DNA from: Pirellulaceae bacterium
GTDB taxonomy: Bacteria; Planctomycetota; Planctomycetia; Pirellulales; Pirellulaceae
DNA length: 64,000 bases
Reading direction: 5' to 3'
Assembly (NCBI GenBank): GCA_018402565.1
Contig: JAGYIQ010000011.1
Location: 1-64,000, forward strand
Shown: one piece after another, positions 33,917 through 42,646 of the stretch
Position numbering within the stretch: the first letter of the stretch is position 1
Layout: every line of letters begins with the position of its first letter
Position numbers and translations under genes: made by a program
Notes under the pieces: model-generated
Told to the model about the DNA's origin: nothing
The model's input: only the letters and a program-made list of their open reading frames with translations
Databases searched by the model: none

Positions 33917-34624
33917 CTAAAAGTCACCCTCGTCGTTGGGGTTGTCGCGGAAGCGGTAGCCGATCCCTCTGACGGTTTGGATCATGTCGGCCGAGGCCCC
34001 CAGTTTTTTCCGCAGCGAGCGGATGTGGACGTCGATGGTTCGCTCTAGCACCAGTGTATCGGCACCCAGGGCGGAGTCGATCAGTTCGGACCGATCGAAT
34101 GCTCGGCCGGATTGTCGCATCAGGGTCTCGAGCAAGCGAAACTCACTGGGGGTCAGATCCAGTGGTTTGCCTTCGAGGGTGACGGAGTGCTTGCGGCGAT
34201 CGATCAGGATACCGCCGCCACTGAGGGTCTCGATGCTGATGCTTTGCCGTTCGCGGCGTCGGATCAGGGCCTTGATGCGTTCGAGTAGGATTTTGACGCT
34301 GTAGGGTTTGACCACATAGTCGTCGCAGCCAACCGAGAAGCCCACCAAGTGGTCGGACTCCTCGCCTTTGGCCGTGAGCATGAGGATCAAGACGTCTTTG
34401 GTTTGTGCGGCTGAACGTAGTCTGCGGCAGACTTCGAGACCGTCCATGCCGGGCAACATCAAGTCCAGGACGATGAGGTCCGGTGAGTGCAGTTGGGCTT
34501 GAGTCAGGCCGTCTTGGCCGTCGAACGCCCAGAGAACATCGTAGCCGGCTTGTTGCAAGTTGTAGCGTACGACGTCCGCCAGGGAGCGGTCATCTTCAAC
34601 CACCAAAATCTTATGACGTGTCAT
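33917..34624 (-). CDS. phoB: PhoB-type phosphate response regulator
   Basis: 235 residues. The receiver domain has the acidic pair in VVEDDRS, the phosphorylated Asp in LIVLDLMLPG (near residue 53), Thr in LMLTAKG and Lys in YVVKPYSV. The C-terminal winged-helix DNA-binding domain is of the OmpR/PhoB class (SEFRLLETLM, RTIDVHIRSLRKKLG, TVRGIGYRF). ATG 34624 has AGAGG about 10 bases upstream. It lies downstream of phoU at the end of the pst operon and is the expected partner of the divergent PhoR, controlling genes for phosphate starvation. Confidence 0.88.
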   Translation of the reverse strand: MTRHKILVVEDDRSLADVVRYNLQQAGYDVLWAFDGQDGLTQAQLHSPDLIVLDLMLPGMDGLEVCRRLRSAAQTKDVLILMLTAKGEESDHLVGFSVGCDDYVVKPYSVKILLERIKALIRRRERQSISIETLSGGGILIDRRKHSVTLEGKPLDLTPSEFRLLETLMRQSGRAFDRSELIDSALGADTLVLERTIDVHIRSLRKKLGASADMIQTVRGIGYRFRDNPNDEGDF

Positions 34625-34759
34625 CAGTCGACCTCTTTCTATGTGAAACCATGGCCCCGGCGGGGTCAGGGGCGGCGCTGCGACTTGGGTCAAGTTGCAG
34701 CGCGCTGACTTTGTCAAAAAACGATCCAGCCCCACTGTATTGCCGCGCCCCGAGTTGTC

Positions 34760-35443
34760 TTAATTTTGTTGGGAAGCCTGAGGGGTTGGCACATGGCGAT
34801 GCCGCACAATATCTCCGTCCACCAGATAGACGACGTCTTCCGCGATGTTGACCGCATGATCTGCGATGCGTTCCAGGTGCTTGGACACGGAGAAGCAGTT
34901 CAACGCGGGCTCGATCAGTAAAGGGTCGCTCTTCATCCTCTCCATCAAGTCGCCAATGACTTGGCGATGGATCTCATCCACCTCGGTGTCCTGCCGCACG
35001 ACCTCGCGGGCCAGTCGTGTGTCCAGATTGACGAACGAATCCAAGCTTTTGCCGACCATCCGCAGCGACCGTCGGGACATGTCGGGCAATTGATTGGGGA
35101 CTGGAAACGGTTGGCAGTCACGCATTGCCTTGGCCCGCTCGGCGATGTGTCGCGCCAGGTCCGAGATGCGTTCCAATTCACTGTTGATCTTCATCATGGT
35201 CGTCAGTCGCCGCAATTCGATGGCGACCGGTTGGTACAGTGCCAAGGTCTTGAGGCAGTTTTCCTCGATCGCGACTTCCGCCTCATCGACGATCGTATCT
35301 CCTTGTAAAACGGCCTCGATCAATTCGTGTCGACGTTCGCAAAAGGCGGCGACCGAGTCGTGCACCATTTTTTCTACGACACCGAACAGATCCAGCAATT
35401 GTTGATGGATCAAGCTGTAATCTCGGCTGAAGTGTTTGGACAT
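34760..35443 (-). CDS. phoU: Phosphate signalling protein PhoU
   Basis: 227 residues, the usual length. Two three-helix PhoU repeats with the metal-binding motifs: ELERISDLARHIAERAK in the first repeat and HLERIADHAVNIAEDVVYLV in the second (E-x-x-x-D-x-x-x-N/H pattern). PhoU links the Pst transporter to PhoR and holds the kinase off when phosphate is sufficient. It is 77 bp downstream of pstB and 135 bp upstream of phoB in the same transcription unit. Confidence 0.93.
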   Translation of the reverse strand: MSKHFSRDYSLIHQQLLDLFGVVEKMVHDSVAAFCERRHELIEAVLQGDTIVDEAEVAIEENCLKTLALYQPVAIELRRLTTMMKINSELERISDLARHIAERAKAMRDCQPFPVPNQLPDMSRRSLRMVGKSLDSFVNLDTRLAREVVRQDTEVDEIHRQVIGDLMERMKSDPLLIEPALNCFSVSKHLERIADHAVNIAEDVVYLVDGDIVRHRHVPTPQASQQN

Positions 35444-35520
35444 GAGGTAGCTTTCGGCAACGTCGCGGTTCTACTTGGGGAGGCGGATGGACAGGCAGCA
35501 GCGGGCAGTGGCAAGTTCGC

Positions 35521-36288
35521 TCAACCGTACTTGCCGGTCACGTAGTCCTCGGTTTGTCGTTGCTGCGGCCGGGTGAATACCTGTTGGGTCGGTCCGCATT
35601 CGACGACTTGTCCTTGATAAAAAAACATGGTCGTGTCGCTGCACCGAGCGGCTTGTTGCATGTTGTGTGTCACGATCACAATCGTGTAATTGGCTCGCAG
35701 TTCGTAGATCAAGTCCTCGACCTTCGCCGTGCTCGACGGATCCAACGCCGAGCAAGGCTCGTCCATCAGCAGCACTTCGGGACCGATGGCGATCGCTCGG
35801 GCGATGCACAGTCGTTGCTGTTGCCCACCGCTGAGGCTGAGAGCCGGTTTTCTCAGTCGATCCTTGACCTCGTCCCACAGGGCGGCTTTCCGCAGGGACC
35901 ATTCCACCAACTCGTCGAGTTCGGCTTGGTTGACTTGGAAGTGCAGGCGGGGTCCGAACGCCACGTTGTCGTAGATGGACTTGGGGAACGGATTGGGTTT
36001 CTGGAAGACCATGCCCACGCGGCGACGCAGGGCCACGACATCGGTCGCGCGATCCAGGGCGTTGAGTTGTCCGATCTGCAGGGTGCCCGAGCAGCGGGCG
36101 GAGGGCACCAGGTCATTCATTCGATTGATCCATTTCAGCAAGGTGCTCTTGCCGCAACCACTGGGGCCGATCAACGCTGTGACATGATTGGGGGCGATGG
36201 TGGCAGTGATCCGCTGCAGGGCTTGGAAGTCCCCGTACCAGGCATCAAAGTTGTCGATTTTAATTTCCGGCGAAGTGGCTTCGCTCAT
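35521..36288 (-). CDS. pstB: Phosphate ABC transporter ATP-binding protein PstB
   Basis: 255 residues. Walker A is LIGPSGCGKSTLL, the ABC signature is LSGGQQQRLCIARA, Walker B is EVLLMDEPCSALD, and the H-loop is VTHNMQQAAR. VFQKPNPFPKSIYDNVAFG is the PstB-specific Q-loop region. It powers high-affinity phosphate uptake. ATG 36288 overlaps the pstA stop by ATGA, giving tight coupling to the permease. Confidence 0.95.
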   Translation of the reverse strand: MSEATSPEIKIDNFDAWYGDFQALQRITATIAPNHVTALIGPSGCGKSTLLKWINRMNDLVPSARCSGTLQIGQLNALDRATDVVALRRRVGMVFQKPNPFPKSIYDNVAFGPRLHFQVNQAELDELVEWSLRKAALWDEVKDRLRKPALSLSGGQQQRLCIARAIAIGPEVLLMDEPCSALDPSSTAKVEDLIYELRANYTIVIVTHNMQQAARCSDTTMFFYQGQVVECGPTQQVFTRPQQRQTEDYVTGKYG

Positions 36289-37496
36289 CGGCGTCCTCGA
36301 ATAAAAATGGCTGTCGCGTTCATGAGCAACAAGAGGACAACTAAGACAATGATGGCCGCCGCGGCCAGTTGGCGGTACCGTTCGACGGGATGATCCGCCC
36401 AGGAAAAAATCAGGATGGGCATGGTGACGCAACTGTCCAGCAGGTGCTCTGGACCGGTGCGTTTGCCGATGTTGCCTCCCAGCACGACAAAGATCGGGGC
36501 GGCTTCCCCGATGGCTCGGCCCATGGCCAGAATGCCGCCGGTCAAGATGCCGGGCAGGGCCGCTGGCAACGTGACCTGTTGGGTCATCTGCCATCGCGTG
36601 GCGCCCATGCCGGCCGCCGCTTCGCGGAGCGAATTCGGCACCGCCCGCAGGGCCTCCTGCGAGGCAATCACGATGATCGGCAAAATGACTAACGCCAGTG
36701 TCAGGCTTCCCGCCAGTAGGCTGGGGCCGAACGGCAGACGAAAGTAGTACCAGCGATGAATCTCGACCACGCCGCCGATTTCACCCACGCGCACCGTCCG
36801 TGCCAGCGCCTCAGCGGAGAGCGGCCGTCGCTGGCCGGGTTCCCAGGCTTGCACTTGAATCGGCCGCAGTTGCCCGTCCAGGCCCGCCAGCGATTCTGAG
36901 AACTGGAAAGTCGGCTCCGCTGGATTCTCGATGGGGATAAAAATCGCCGACCGCTCGTCCAAGGCCAAAAATTGGTAGTAGCGTTCCACGCCCCACAGGT
37001 CGAGGCCCGAGATGCTGTTCTGCTCCAATTTGCCAAACCATTGGAACATGTAGACAAAGACGGTCAGTCCCAACAGCCCATAGACAACGGACGGCACGCC
37101 AGCCAAGTTGGCGATGTTCAGCTGGACAAATCCATGCACCCAGCGCAAAGCGCGTCCGCGCGGACGGAACTCCTCCAAAAAGATCGCGCTGCCCACACCG
37201 ACCGGTAAGGCGACCAGCGCGCACAGCAAGCAGAGGATCAGAGAGCCCACGAGGGCCGGGTACATGCCAGCGGCATCCGGGTTCTCCGGATCGTGAGAAG
37301 AGGACAAAAACGTCGGCGTCAGGCTGCTGGCGCCTTGATAACCGATCGCCACCAACAGCAACACGAGAATCGCGACGCTGGAACAGGCGATCCCCAAGCA
37401 CAGCAGATAAAAGATACGATCGGAAAGACGCCGCGACGCCAATCGCTCGAGAGACAATGGGGGCGTGACTGACGGGGTCGGTGTGGGTTCCATCAC
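36285..37496 (-). CDS. pstA: Phosphate permease PstA with large periplasmic insertion
   Basis: 403 residues; usual PstA is about 280-300. The membrane core and the EAA loop (EALRAVPNSLREAAAGMGATRWQ) are normal. Between the third and later membrane segments there is an insert of about 110 residues (residues ~155-265, from KLEQNSISGLDL to EIHRWYYFRLPFG), polar and probably periplasmic. It could dock PstS or sense the periplasm. The start overlaps the pstC stop by ATGA. Confidence 0.9.
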   Translation of the reverse strand: MMEPTPTPSVTPPLSLERLASRRLSDRIFYLLCLGIACSSVAILVLLLVAIGYQGASSLTPTFLSSSHDPENPDAAGMYPALVGSLILCLLCALVALPVGVGSAIFLEEFRPRGRALRWVHGFVQLNIANLAGVPSVVYGLLGLTVFVYMFQWFGKLEQNSISGLDLWGVERYYQFLALDERSAIFIPIENPAEPTFQFSESLAGLDGQLRPIQVQAWEPGQRRPLSAEALARTVRVGEIGGVVEIHRWYYFRLPFGPSLLAGSLTLALVILPIIVIASQEALRAVPNSLREAAAGMGATRWQMTQQVTLPAALPGILTGGILAMGRAIGEAAPIFVVLGGNIGKRTGPEHLLDSCVTMPILIFSWADHPVERYRQLAAAAIIVLVVLLLLMNATAIFIRGRR

Positions 37497-38449
37497 TGGT
37501 ACTCCTCCCGGTAACGACGTCGAATCAGTTGGCCCAGCATCGTCATGCCGAAGGTGATCACAAACAGAGTCAAAGCGACGCCGAACAAACTGTAATACTG
37601 GACGTTGCCGTATTCCAAGTCGCTCTTGAGCATCTCGATAATGAAACCGGTCATCGTCTGGGATTGTTGCCGTGGATCAAAGGTGAAAGTCGCCAAGGTT
37701 CCCGCTGCCAACGCCACGACCATGGTTTCGCCCAGGGCTCGCGAAAATGCCAAAAGCATGGCGGAAATCACGCCCGACAAGGCGGACGGCAACACGACCC
37801 CCAAAGCGGTGTTCATCCGTGTGCCCCCCAAGCTGTAGACCGCTTCACGCAAGGTGTCCGGGACGGCGGACAACGCGTCTTCAGCTAACGAGCAAACCAA
37901 CGGCAGGCAGAGGATGCCCACCGCAATGCCGGCGCTGGTGGCGTTGAAGGTGTCGAACGAGGGACTGAACCACTGCAAGGTGGGGCTGATGACCAGGATC
38001 GCGAAATAACCCAGGACCACGGTCGGTATACCAGCCAGAATTTCCAGGACCGGTTTGAGTATCAAGCGTAAACGACGCGACGCAAATTCGCTCAGATAAA
38101 TGGCTGTCAGCAAGCCCAAGGGCCACGCGATCAGCATGGCAATGCCCGTCACGCGAATCGTTCCGGACAACAGGGGCCAGATCCCAAATTCGACGTCCGC
38201 CAATGAGCGTGTCTCCAAAGCACTCCAGCGCGTGCCCCACAGGAAGCCGCTTAACGAGACCGACGAGCTCGAGAAAAAATGCCAACTTTCGCGAATCAAC
38301 ATCAGCCCGATCAAGGCTGAGATCGCCACGGTCAACCCAGCACAGGTCGCCAGTAAACCCACCATCACGCGATCGGTCCAGCGGCGTTTGCCGTTGTCGC
38401 GATAACGCTTTTGCAGCAGGGCACCCGGTGTCGGCAGGCCTTTGTTCAC
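37493..38449 (-). CDS. pstC: Phosphate permease PstC
   Basis: 318 residues with six predicted membrane segments. The EAA loop is EDALSAVPDTLREAVYSLGGTRM, and GLLTAIYLSEFA and GIPTVVLGYFA match PstC. It forms the channel with PstA. Its ATG overlaps the pstS stop (ATGA) and its stop overlaps the pstA start, so pstS-C-A-B is a run of 4-bp overlaps. Confidence 0.93.
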   Translation of the reverse strand: MNKGLPTPGALLQKRYRDNGKRRWTDRVMVGLLATCAGLTVAISALIGLMLIRESWHFFSSSSVSLSGFLWGTRWSALETRSLADVEFGIWPLLSGTIRVTGIAMLIAWPLGLLTAIYLSEFASRRLRLILKPVLEILAGIPTVVLGYFAILVISPTLQWFSPSFDTFNATSAGIAVGILCLPLVCSLAEDALSAVPDTLREAVYSLGGTRMNTALGVVLPSALSGVISAMLLAFSRALGETMVVALAAGTLATFTFDPRQQSQTMTGFIIEMLKSDLEYGNVQYYSLFGVALTLFVITFGMTMLGQLIRRRYREEYQ

Positions 38450-39702
38450 GGCTGTTGCTCTCCCGCCAGTTCCAACGCCGCGGGATTGTCTGTTGCAGGT
38501 AGCGGTATCTCCAGCGGGAGCAATGCGGTTGGCGATTGCAGGTACACGTCCTCAAATCGACCGGGAATCGTCTGCCCATGGTGATCCAAGAGACGGCTAC
38601 CCAGATGTTGCTCCGGTTGTTCCACGGCCGCCTCCACGGCTTGCCAAATCTCTTCTGGCAGTTTGACAAAGCCCACCTTGGACGCCAACTCAGGCACCGT
38701 CGCAATGTAAAAACGCAAAAATTGGCGGACTTCCACGCGACTCAAGGACTGTTGATTCACGTAGAGAAACAACGGACGACTCAAAGGCGCGTACAGGTTT
38801 TCTTCAATCGCCAACCGCTCGGGTAAATAGGCTTGCCCCGTTTCCGGGTTCACGATCGGTATCGCTCGCAATTTACCGCGATTCTCGTTGTAGTATGCCA
38901 CACCAAAGAATCCAATCGAATACAAGTTGCCGCTGACCCCCGTCACCAAGGCATTGTCGTCCTCGTTCAAACTCATGCCGGAACGCAGCGGTCCGCCCAA
39001 GACATCGGCAAAGAAGTCGTACGTGCCGCTGCCGGTTCCCGGAGCGAAGACCTTCAACGTTTGATTCGGCCAATTCGGGTCGACATCTTGCCAGGTTCGC
39101 GTGCCCGACGAGTGCAAGAACAGTCGCCGTAATTGCTCCAGCGACAGTTGTTGGACCCAGCGGTTGTGTGGATGGACGACCACGGTCAGGCCGTCGTAGG
39201 CCACGGGCAATTCCAGAAACGGCAAACCCGCCTCCGCCAAACCCGCCGCTTCACTGGGTAGAATCGGCCGCGAAGTGTGCACAAAGTCTAGCTCGCGCGC
39301 CTGGAAGCGTTTCAGTCCGTTCCCGGTGCCACGGCCTCCCACGTCCACTCGCACACGCGGATACCGACGACCAAAACGCATCGCCACCGCCTCGCCAATC
39401 GGACGGACCGTGCTGCTGCCATCGATCTGGATGTTCCCACGCAACGTCGAAACCTGCCGCTGCGCCTCCTCAGTGCCCCACTCCAAACCGGCGGGGGACG
39501 GCCCAAGTGGCTCCCGCTCTCCCACCTGCCGCTCTCCAACCTGCCGCTCTCCAACCTGCCGGTCAGGCGAACCCGTCGAGCGGAGTTCACCTTCCGGGAC
39601 ACCCCCGCCGCCGCACCCCGTCAGACTCAGCCAACCGAGGCACAGGACGGTCACGACCATCCGACCAGCGAGCAGGTGTTTGGGAGGCAAAGGGTTGAGC
39701 AT
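38446..39702 (-). CDS. pstS: Phosphate-binding lipoprotein PstS
   Basis: 418 residues. ATG 39702 gives a lipoprotein signal (MVVTVLCLGWLSLTGCGGGG) with Cys near residue 30. The phosphate-binding fold shows IQIDGSSTVRPIGEA, VGGRGTGNGLKRF, DFVHTSRPI and APGTGSGTYDFFA. After the lipidated Cys comes a linker with three QVGER repeats encoded by a 15-bp tandem array (39516-39561), which may vary in length. First gene of the pst-phoU-phoB operon. Confidence 0.92.
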   Translation of the reverse strand: MLNPLPPKHLLAGRMVVTVLCLGWLSLTGCGGGGVPEGELRSTGSPDRQVGERQVGERQVGEREPLGPSPAGLEWGTEEAQRQVSTLRGNIQIDGSSTVRPIGEAVAMRFGRRYPRVRVDVGGRGTGNGLKRFQARELDFVHTSRPILPSEAAGLAEAGLPFLELPVAYDGLTVVVHPHNRWVQQLSLEQLRRLFLHSSGTRTWQDVDPNWPNQTLKVFAPGTGSGTYDFFADVLGGPLRSGMSLNEDDNALVTGVSGNLYSIGFFGVAYYNENRGKLRAIPIVNPETGQAYLPERLAIEENLYAPLSRPLFLYVNQQSLSRVEVRQFLRFYIATVPELASKVGFVKLPEEIWQAVEAAVEQPEQHLGSRLLDHHGQTIPGRFEDVYLQSPTALLPLEIPLPATDNPAALELAGEQQP

Positions 39703-39762
39703 GTAAGTCCGGGCGCTATGGGGTGACCGCAGGGAACCATTCCAGTCCCCCACTGAGTGCAC

Positions 39763-39796
39763 ATTGTACGTACCTGATGTTAACAAAAGATGAAGA
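39763..39796 (-). promoter_or_regulatory. Candidate PhoB-dependent promoter of the pst operon
   Basis: On the minus strand a 18-bp AT-rich site, TCTTCAT-CTTT-TGTTAAC (39796-39779), has the half-site/4-bp/half-site layout of a Pho box. It is followed after 10 bp by TACAAT (39768-39763), the usual Pho box to -10 distance. Matches to the CTGTCAT consensus are partial (4/7 and 3/7). The rest of the pstS-phoR gap contains nothing else that I recognise. Confidence 0.35.
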
Positions 39797-40012
39797 AACC
39801 ATGAACGGCTGGCGAATCTTTTCTTCGATTCAACCGCGGCACGCAGCCATGCGATAGACGCTGGAAAGCCTGATGCGCCGAGCGATCTACCCAAGCCCCG
39901 CGCGTCTGGGCTATACTGCTCCGCTTGCCCTCCGCCGCGGGGGGCCAGTCACGTCGCCGGCGGCTCGGTGGGAGCCGGTGGGCCTGTTACTCTCTCTCGC
40001 AACTGCAAATGC

Positions 40013-41371
40013 ATGGCTCCCAAGCTATTATTTTGGTGCCTGACAGCCAGTTTCCTGATCTGGCTCTCTGGCAGCGTCATTTGGGGCTGGCAGGCCGAAT
40101 CTTGGCAGTGGATTCTGTGGACGCTGACCTGTGTCCTGTTCGCGTGGGCCCAATATCGCCGGTTGTTGTGGTGGTACAACCCCATCGATCGCTTCCAGCG
40201 GCAACTCCATCGGATCTCGGCTGGCTCTTACGATAGTCTGTTGGGCATGCACGGCTATGGGACACCTTGGCCGCAGATTTCCGAGGCCTTTCAGGCCATG
40301 CGGGAGGCTTTGCGTCAACGCGAGCAGAGTCTGCGGGACACGAATCAACGGATGGAAAGCGTGTTGGGCAGCATGATCGAAGGCGTGTTGGCGGTCGATG
40401 ACGAGGAAAATATCATCTTGCTCAACCGCGAGGCCAAACGGATGCTGGCGGTCGACCAAGTCGATGTGCTGGGGCGTGGCTTGCGTGAAGTGGTACGTCA
40501 CCCCGAATTGATCCAAGCCGTGACGAAGGCTCGGCAGGAGCAACAGCCGGTCTTCAGTGAGTTTGTGACGGCGCGGACGCCGCGTCGTGTTTTGAGTATT
40601 CGCGTCACACCGCTCCCCAACGAACAAGCCGATGGTCTGACGATTGTCTTGGAGGACATTACCGAGCTACGACAGCTGGAGTCCATGCGGCGCGACTTTG
40701 TGGCCAACGTTTCGCACGAACTCAAAACGCCACTGACCGCGATCAAGGCCTACGCCGAAACCCTGCGTTTGGGAGCCATCAGTGACCCGGTCCATTGCAT
40801 GCAGTTCATTGGGCAGATCGAGTCGCAATCCGATCGCCTGCACCAGTTGATTCTCGATCTGCTGCACCTTTCACGCGTCGAATCCGGCAAGGCGAGTTTC
40901 GAAATCTGTGAAATCGATCTGGCGGAGATTTGTCGCAACTGCCTGCAGGTGCTGCGGGAACAAGCCCAGAGGAGCGAGATCACATTGGAGTTGGTGCCCA
41001 CTCCGGGCCCGATTCGCTTGCAGGCGGATGCCGAAGCCATCCGGATGATCGTCGACAACTTATTGGTCAACGCGATTCGCTACACGCCGGCGGGCGGGCA
41101 AGTGCAGATTCGCTGTCGCGTGACCCGCGGTTGGGCCATCTTGGAAGTCAGCGACACGGGGATCGGCATCGCCCCAGAACATCAGGAACGCATTTTTGAA
41201 CGGTTCTACCGTGTCGATAAGGCTCGGTCACGCGATGTGGGTGGCACGGGCTTGGGTCTGTCGATCGTCAAGCACTTGGCCCACTCATTCGGTGGCACCG
41301 TCGAAGTGGAAAGCAAAATTGGTGCAGGCTCGACCTTCCGCGTGCGCTTGCCGATTGGCGGGCAAAGTTGA
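40013..41371 (+). CDS. phoR: PhoR-type sensor histidine kinase
   Basis: About 452 residues. One or two N-terminal membrane segments (LLFWCLTASFLIWLSGSV, ILWTLTCVLFAWAQ) are followed by a PAS domain (SMIEGVLAVDDEENIILLN). The phospho-accepting His is in NVSHELKTPLTAIKAY. ATP-binding motifs: N box DNLLVNAIRYTP, G1 VSDTGIGIAP, F box IFERFYRV and G2 GGTGLGLSIVK. It should phosphorylate PhoB under phosphate limitation. ATG 40013 is used; GTG 39968 in the same frame is an alternative. It is divergent from the pst operon rather than next to phoB. Confidence 0.88.
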   Translation: MAPKLLFWCLTASFLIWLSGSVIWGWQAESWQWILWTLTCVLFAWAQYRRLLWWYNPIDRFQRQLHRISAGSYDSLLGMHGYGTPWPQISEAFQAMREALRQREQSLRDTNQRMESVLGSMIEGVLAVDDEENIILLNREAKRMLAVDQVDVLGRGLREVVRHPELIQAVTKARQEQQPVFSEFVTARTPRRVLSIRVTPLPNEQADGLTIVLEDITELRQLESMRRDFVANVSHELKTPLTAIKAYAETLRLGAISDPVHCMQFIGQIESQSDRLHQLILDLLHLSRVESGKASFEICEIDLAEICRNCLQVLREQAQRSEITLELVPTPGPIRLQADAEAIRMIVDNLLVNAIRYTPAGGQVQIRCRVTRGWAILEVSDTGIGIAPEHQERIFERFYRVDKARSRDVGGTGLGLSIVKHLAHSFGGTVEVESKIGAGSTFRVRLPIGGQS

Positions 41372-41398
41372 CGCTGCAGTCGTTCTGACTGAATTGCA

Positions 41399-41478
41399 AA
41401 TCAGCCGGAGTGCGTTGGCACCCGGTTTTCTGACTTAGTGGCGAATCAGCCGGAGTGCGTTAGCACCCGGTTTTCGAC
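41399..41478. repeat. Two copies of the AATCAGCCGG repeat
   Basis: AATCAGCCGGAGTGCGTTGG-CACCCGG, then a 14-bp spacer, and the same motif again. They lie 28 bp after the phoR stop, between convergent genes. Related to the copy at 15360-15390. Confidence 0.75.
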
Positions 41479-41495
41479 TAAGTGTCCAGATTTGA

Positions 41496-42407
41496 TCAAG
41501 TCGTGTGGCGGGAACCGAGCCACCGCTTGAGGCGGGCTGGCACTTCCACCAGACTGGACTTCCACAGTTCCCGCGGCGTATCTGCGCGAGGACTGACCGG
41601 TTGTGGACGGATCCCGGTTTTTCGCAATAAGCGATTGAAGCGACAAACTCGATCGCGACGAATCGAACTGGGGGTGCGAAAGTTGATGCTGATCGAGATG
41701 GAGACATCGTCGAGGGTGCGAACCCAGTGGGGTGCGGTGGTCGGCACGTACACGCCTTGTCCCGGCGACAATTCGAACACTTGGCAGCGATCGAAGTATT
41801 GGGGTTCGCACGGCGTGCGAGTGCTGCTGGCCAAGAACGCTTCCAAGGCCGTCTCGGGCATCACGTCGCGATCGGTGACATCGTAGACGGCGAAGTCCTT
41901 TCGTCCTGCGACCTGCAAGAAGAAGTTCTGTTCGGGGTCGTAGTGAAAGGGCGTGTAAGCCCGCGGCGGACTGATGAAAATGAAGCTCTCACGACCTGAG
42001 ATTGGACCGGTGACCGCCTCGATTTGCTCCTGCAGTTGATCCAATACCTCGTGCACCAACTGACCGTAGACCGCGTCCGTCTCGACATTGCGCAGCACGA
42101 TCACTCGGTTCTGCAACTCGATGTTTAGGATCATGTCCTCGGTGGACAGATCGGCAAACGAACCGGCGTGCTCGTAATGGGTGCCCGCCTCGTGGGTACC
42201 GAATTCTTGCTTGGCAAACACGTATTCGCGTTGCAGCGGTGGTAGCCGTTTGGCCAAGGCGACTAGATTCTCCAATCGCAGCAAGGGATGATCTTGCATG
42301 CCATGTCGCAGTTCGTAGGGACGCAGGTCCACGTTGTCGCGAAAGCGAGCGGGGTCAATGTCGATAGCCGCCGCGGTCGTTGGGACCTTGTGCAACATTT
42401 TGTTCAT
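41496..42407 (-). CDS. Cupin/JmjC-like 2-oxoglutarate oxygenase family protein
   Basis: 303 residues. A central beta-barrel has the iron-ligand pattern H-x-D in AYTPFHYDPEQNFFLQVAG and a later His in VYVPTTAPHWVRTLDD, spaced as in the JmjC/cupin_8 family of hydroxylases. The first ~130 residues are alpha-helical. The substrate is unknown; bacterial relatives hydroxylate ribosomal proteins or small molecules. ATG 42407 is used. It is monocistronic and convergent with phoR. Confidence 0.75.
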   Translation of the reverse strand: MNKMLHKVPTTAAAIDIDPARFRDNVDLRPYELRHGMQDHPLLRLENLVALAKRLPPLQREYVFAKQEFGTHEAGTHYEHAGSFADLSTEDMILNIELQNRVIVLRNVETDAVYGQLVHEVLDQLQEQIEAVTGPISGRESFIFISPPRAYTPFHYDPEQNFFLQVAGRKDFAVYDVTDRDVMPETALEAFLASSTRTPCEPQYFDRCQVFELSPGQGVYVPTTAPHWVRTLDDVSISISINFRTPSSIRRDRVCRFNRLLRKTGIRPQPVSPRADTPRELWKSSLVEVPARLKRWLGSRHTT

Positions 42408-42579
42408 GCGGATGGACTTTCCCGAGCAATTTAATCGACCGGCGATGCAAGCGCACGTTCGCCTGGCAGCGCGGCTAGAGAAAGTCTAGGATTCAGATAG
42501 GCTCCGCGTGGGCAGAAAAAACGACAGATTCCACCGCAATTCAGGCCGGTGCAACGGCGAGCGGTGTGTGTCTCCACCG

Positions 42580-42629
42580 CTAGTGCTCTGTCACAACTTA
42601 ATTTTGGGATCGCTGTGACAAAGCACTAG
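42580..42629. repeat. 50-bp palindromic repeat
   Basis: CTAGTGCTCTGTCACA and TGTGACAAAGCACTAG are 16-bp arms (15/16 complementary) around ACTTAATTTTGGGATCGC. Half of the same element is at 1470-1501. It lies just 3' of the ThuA gene and may be a terminal remnant of an insertion sequence. Confidence 0.75.
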
Positions 42630-42646
42630 TCGCACTCCGTTGACCA

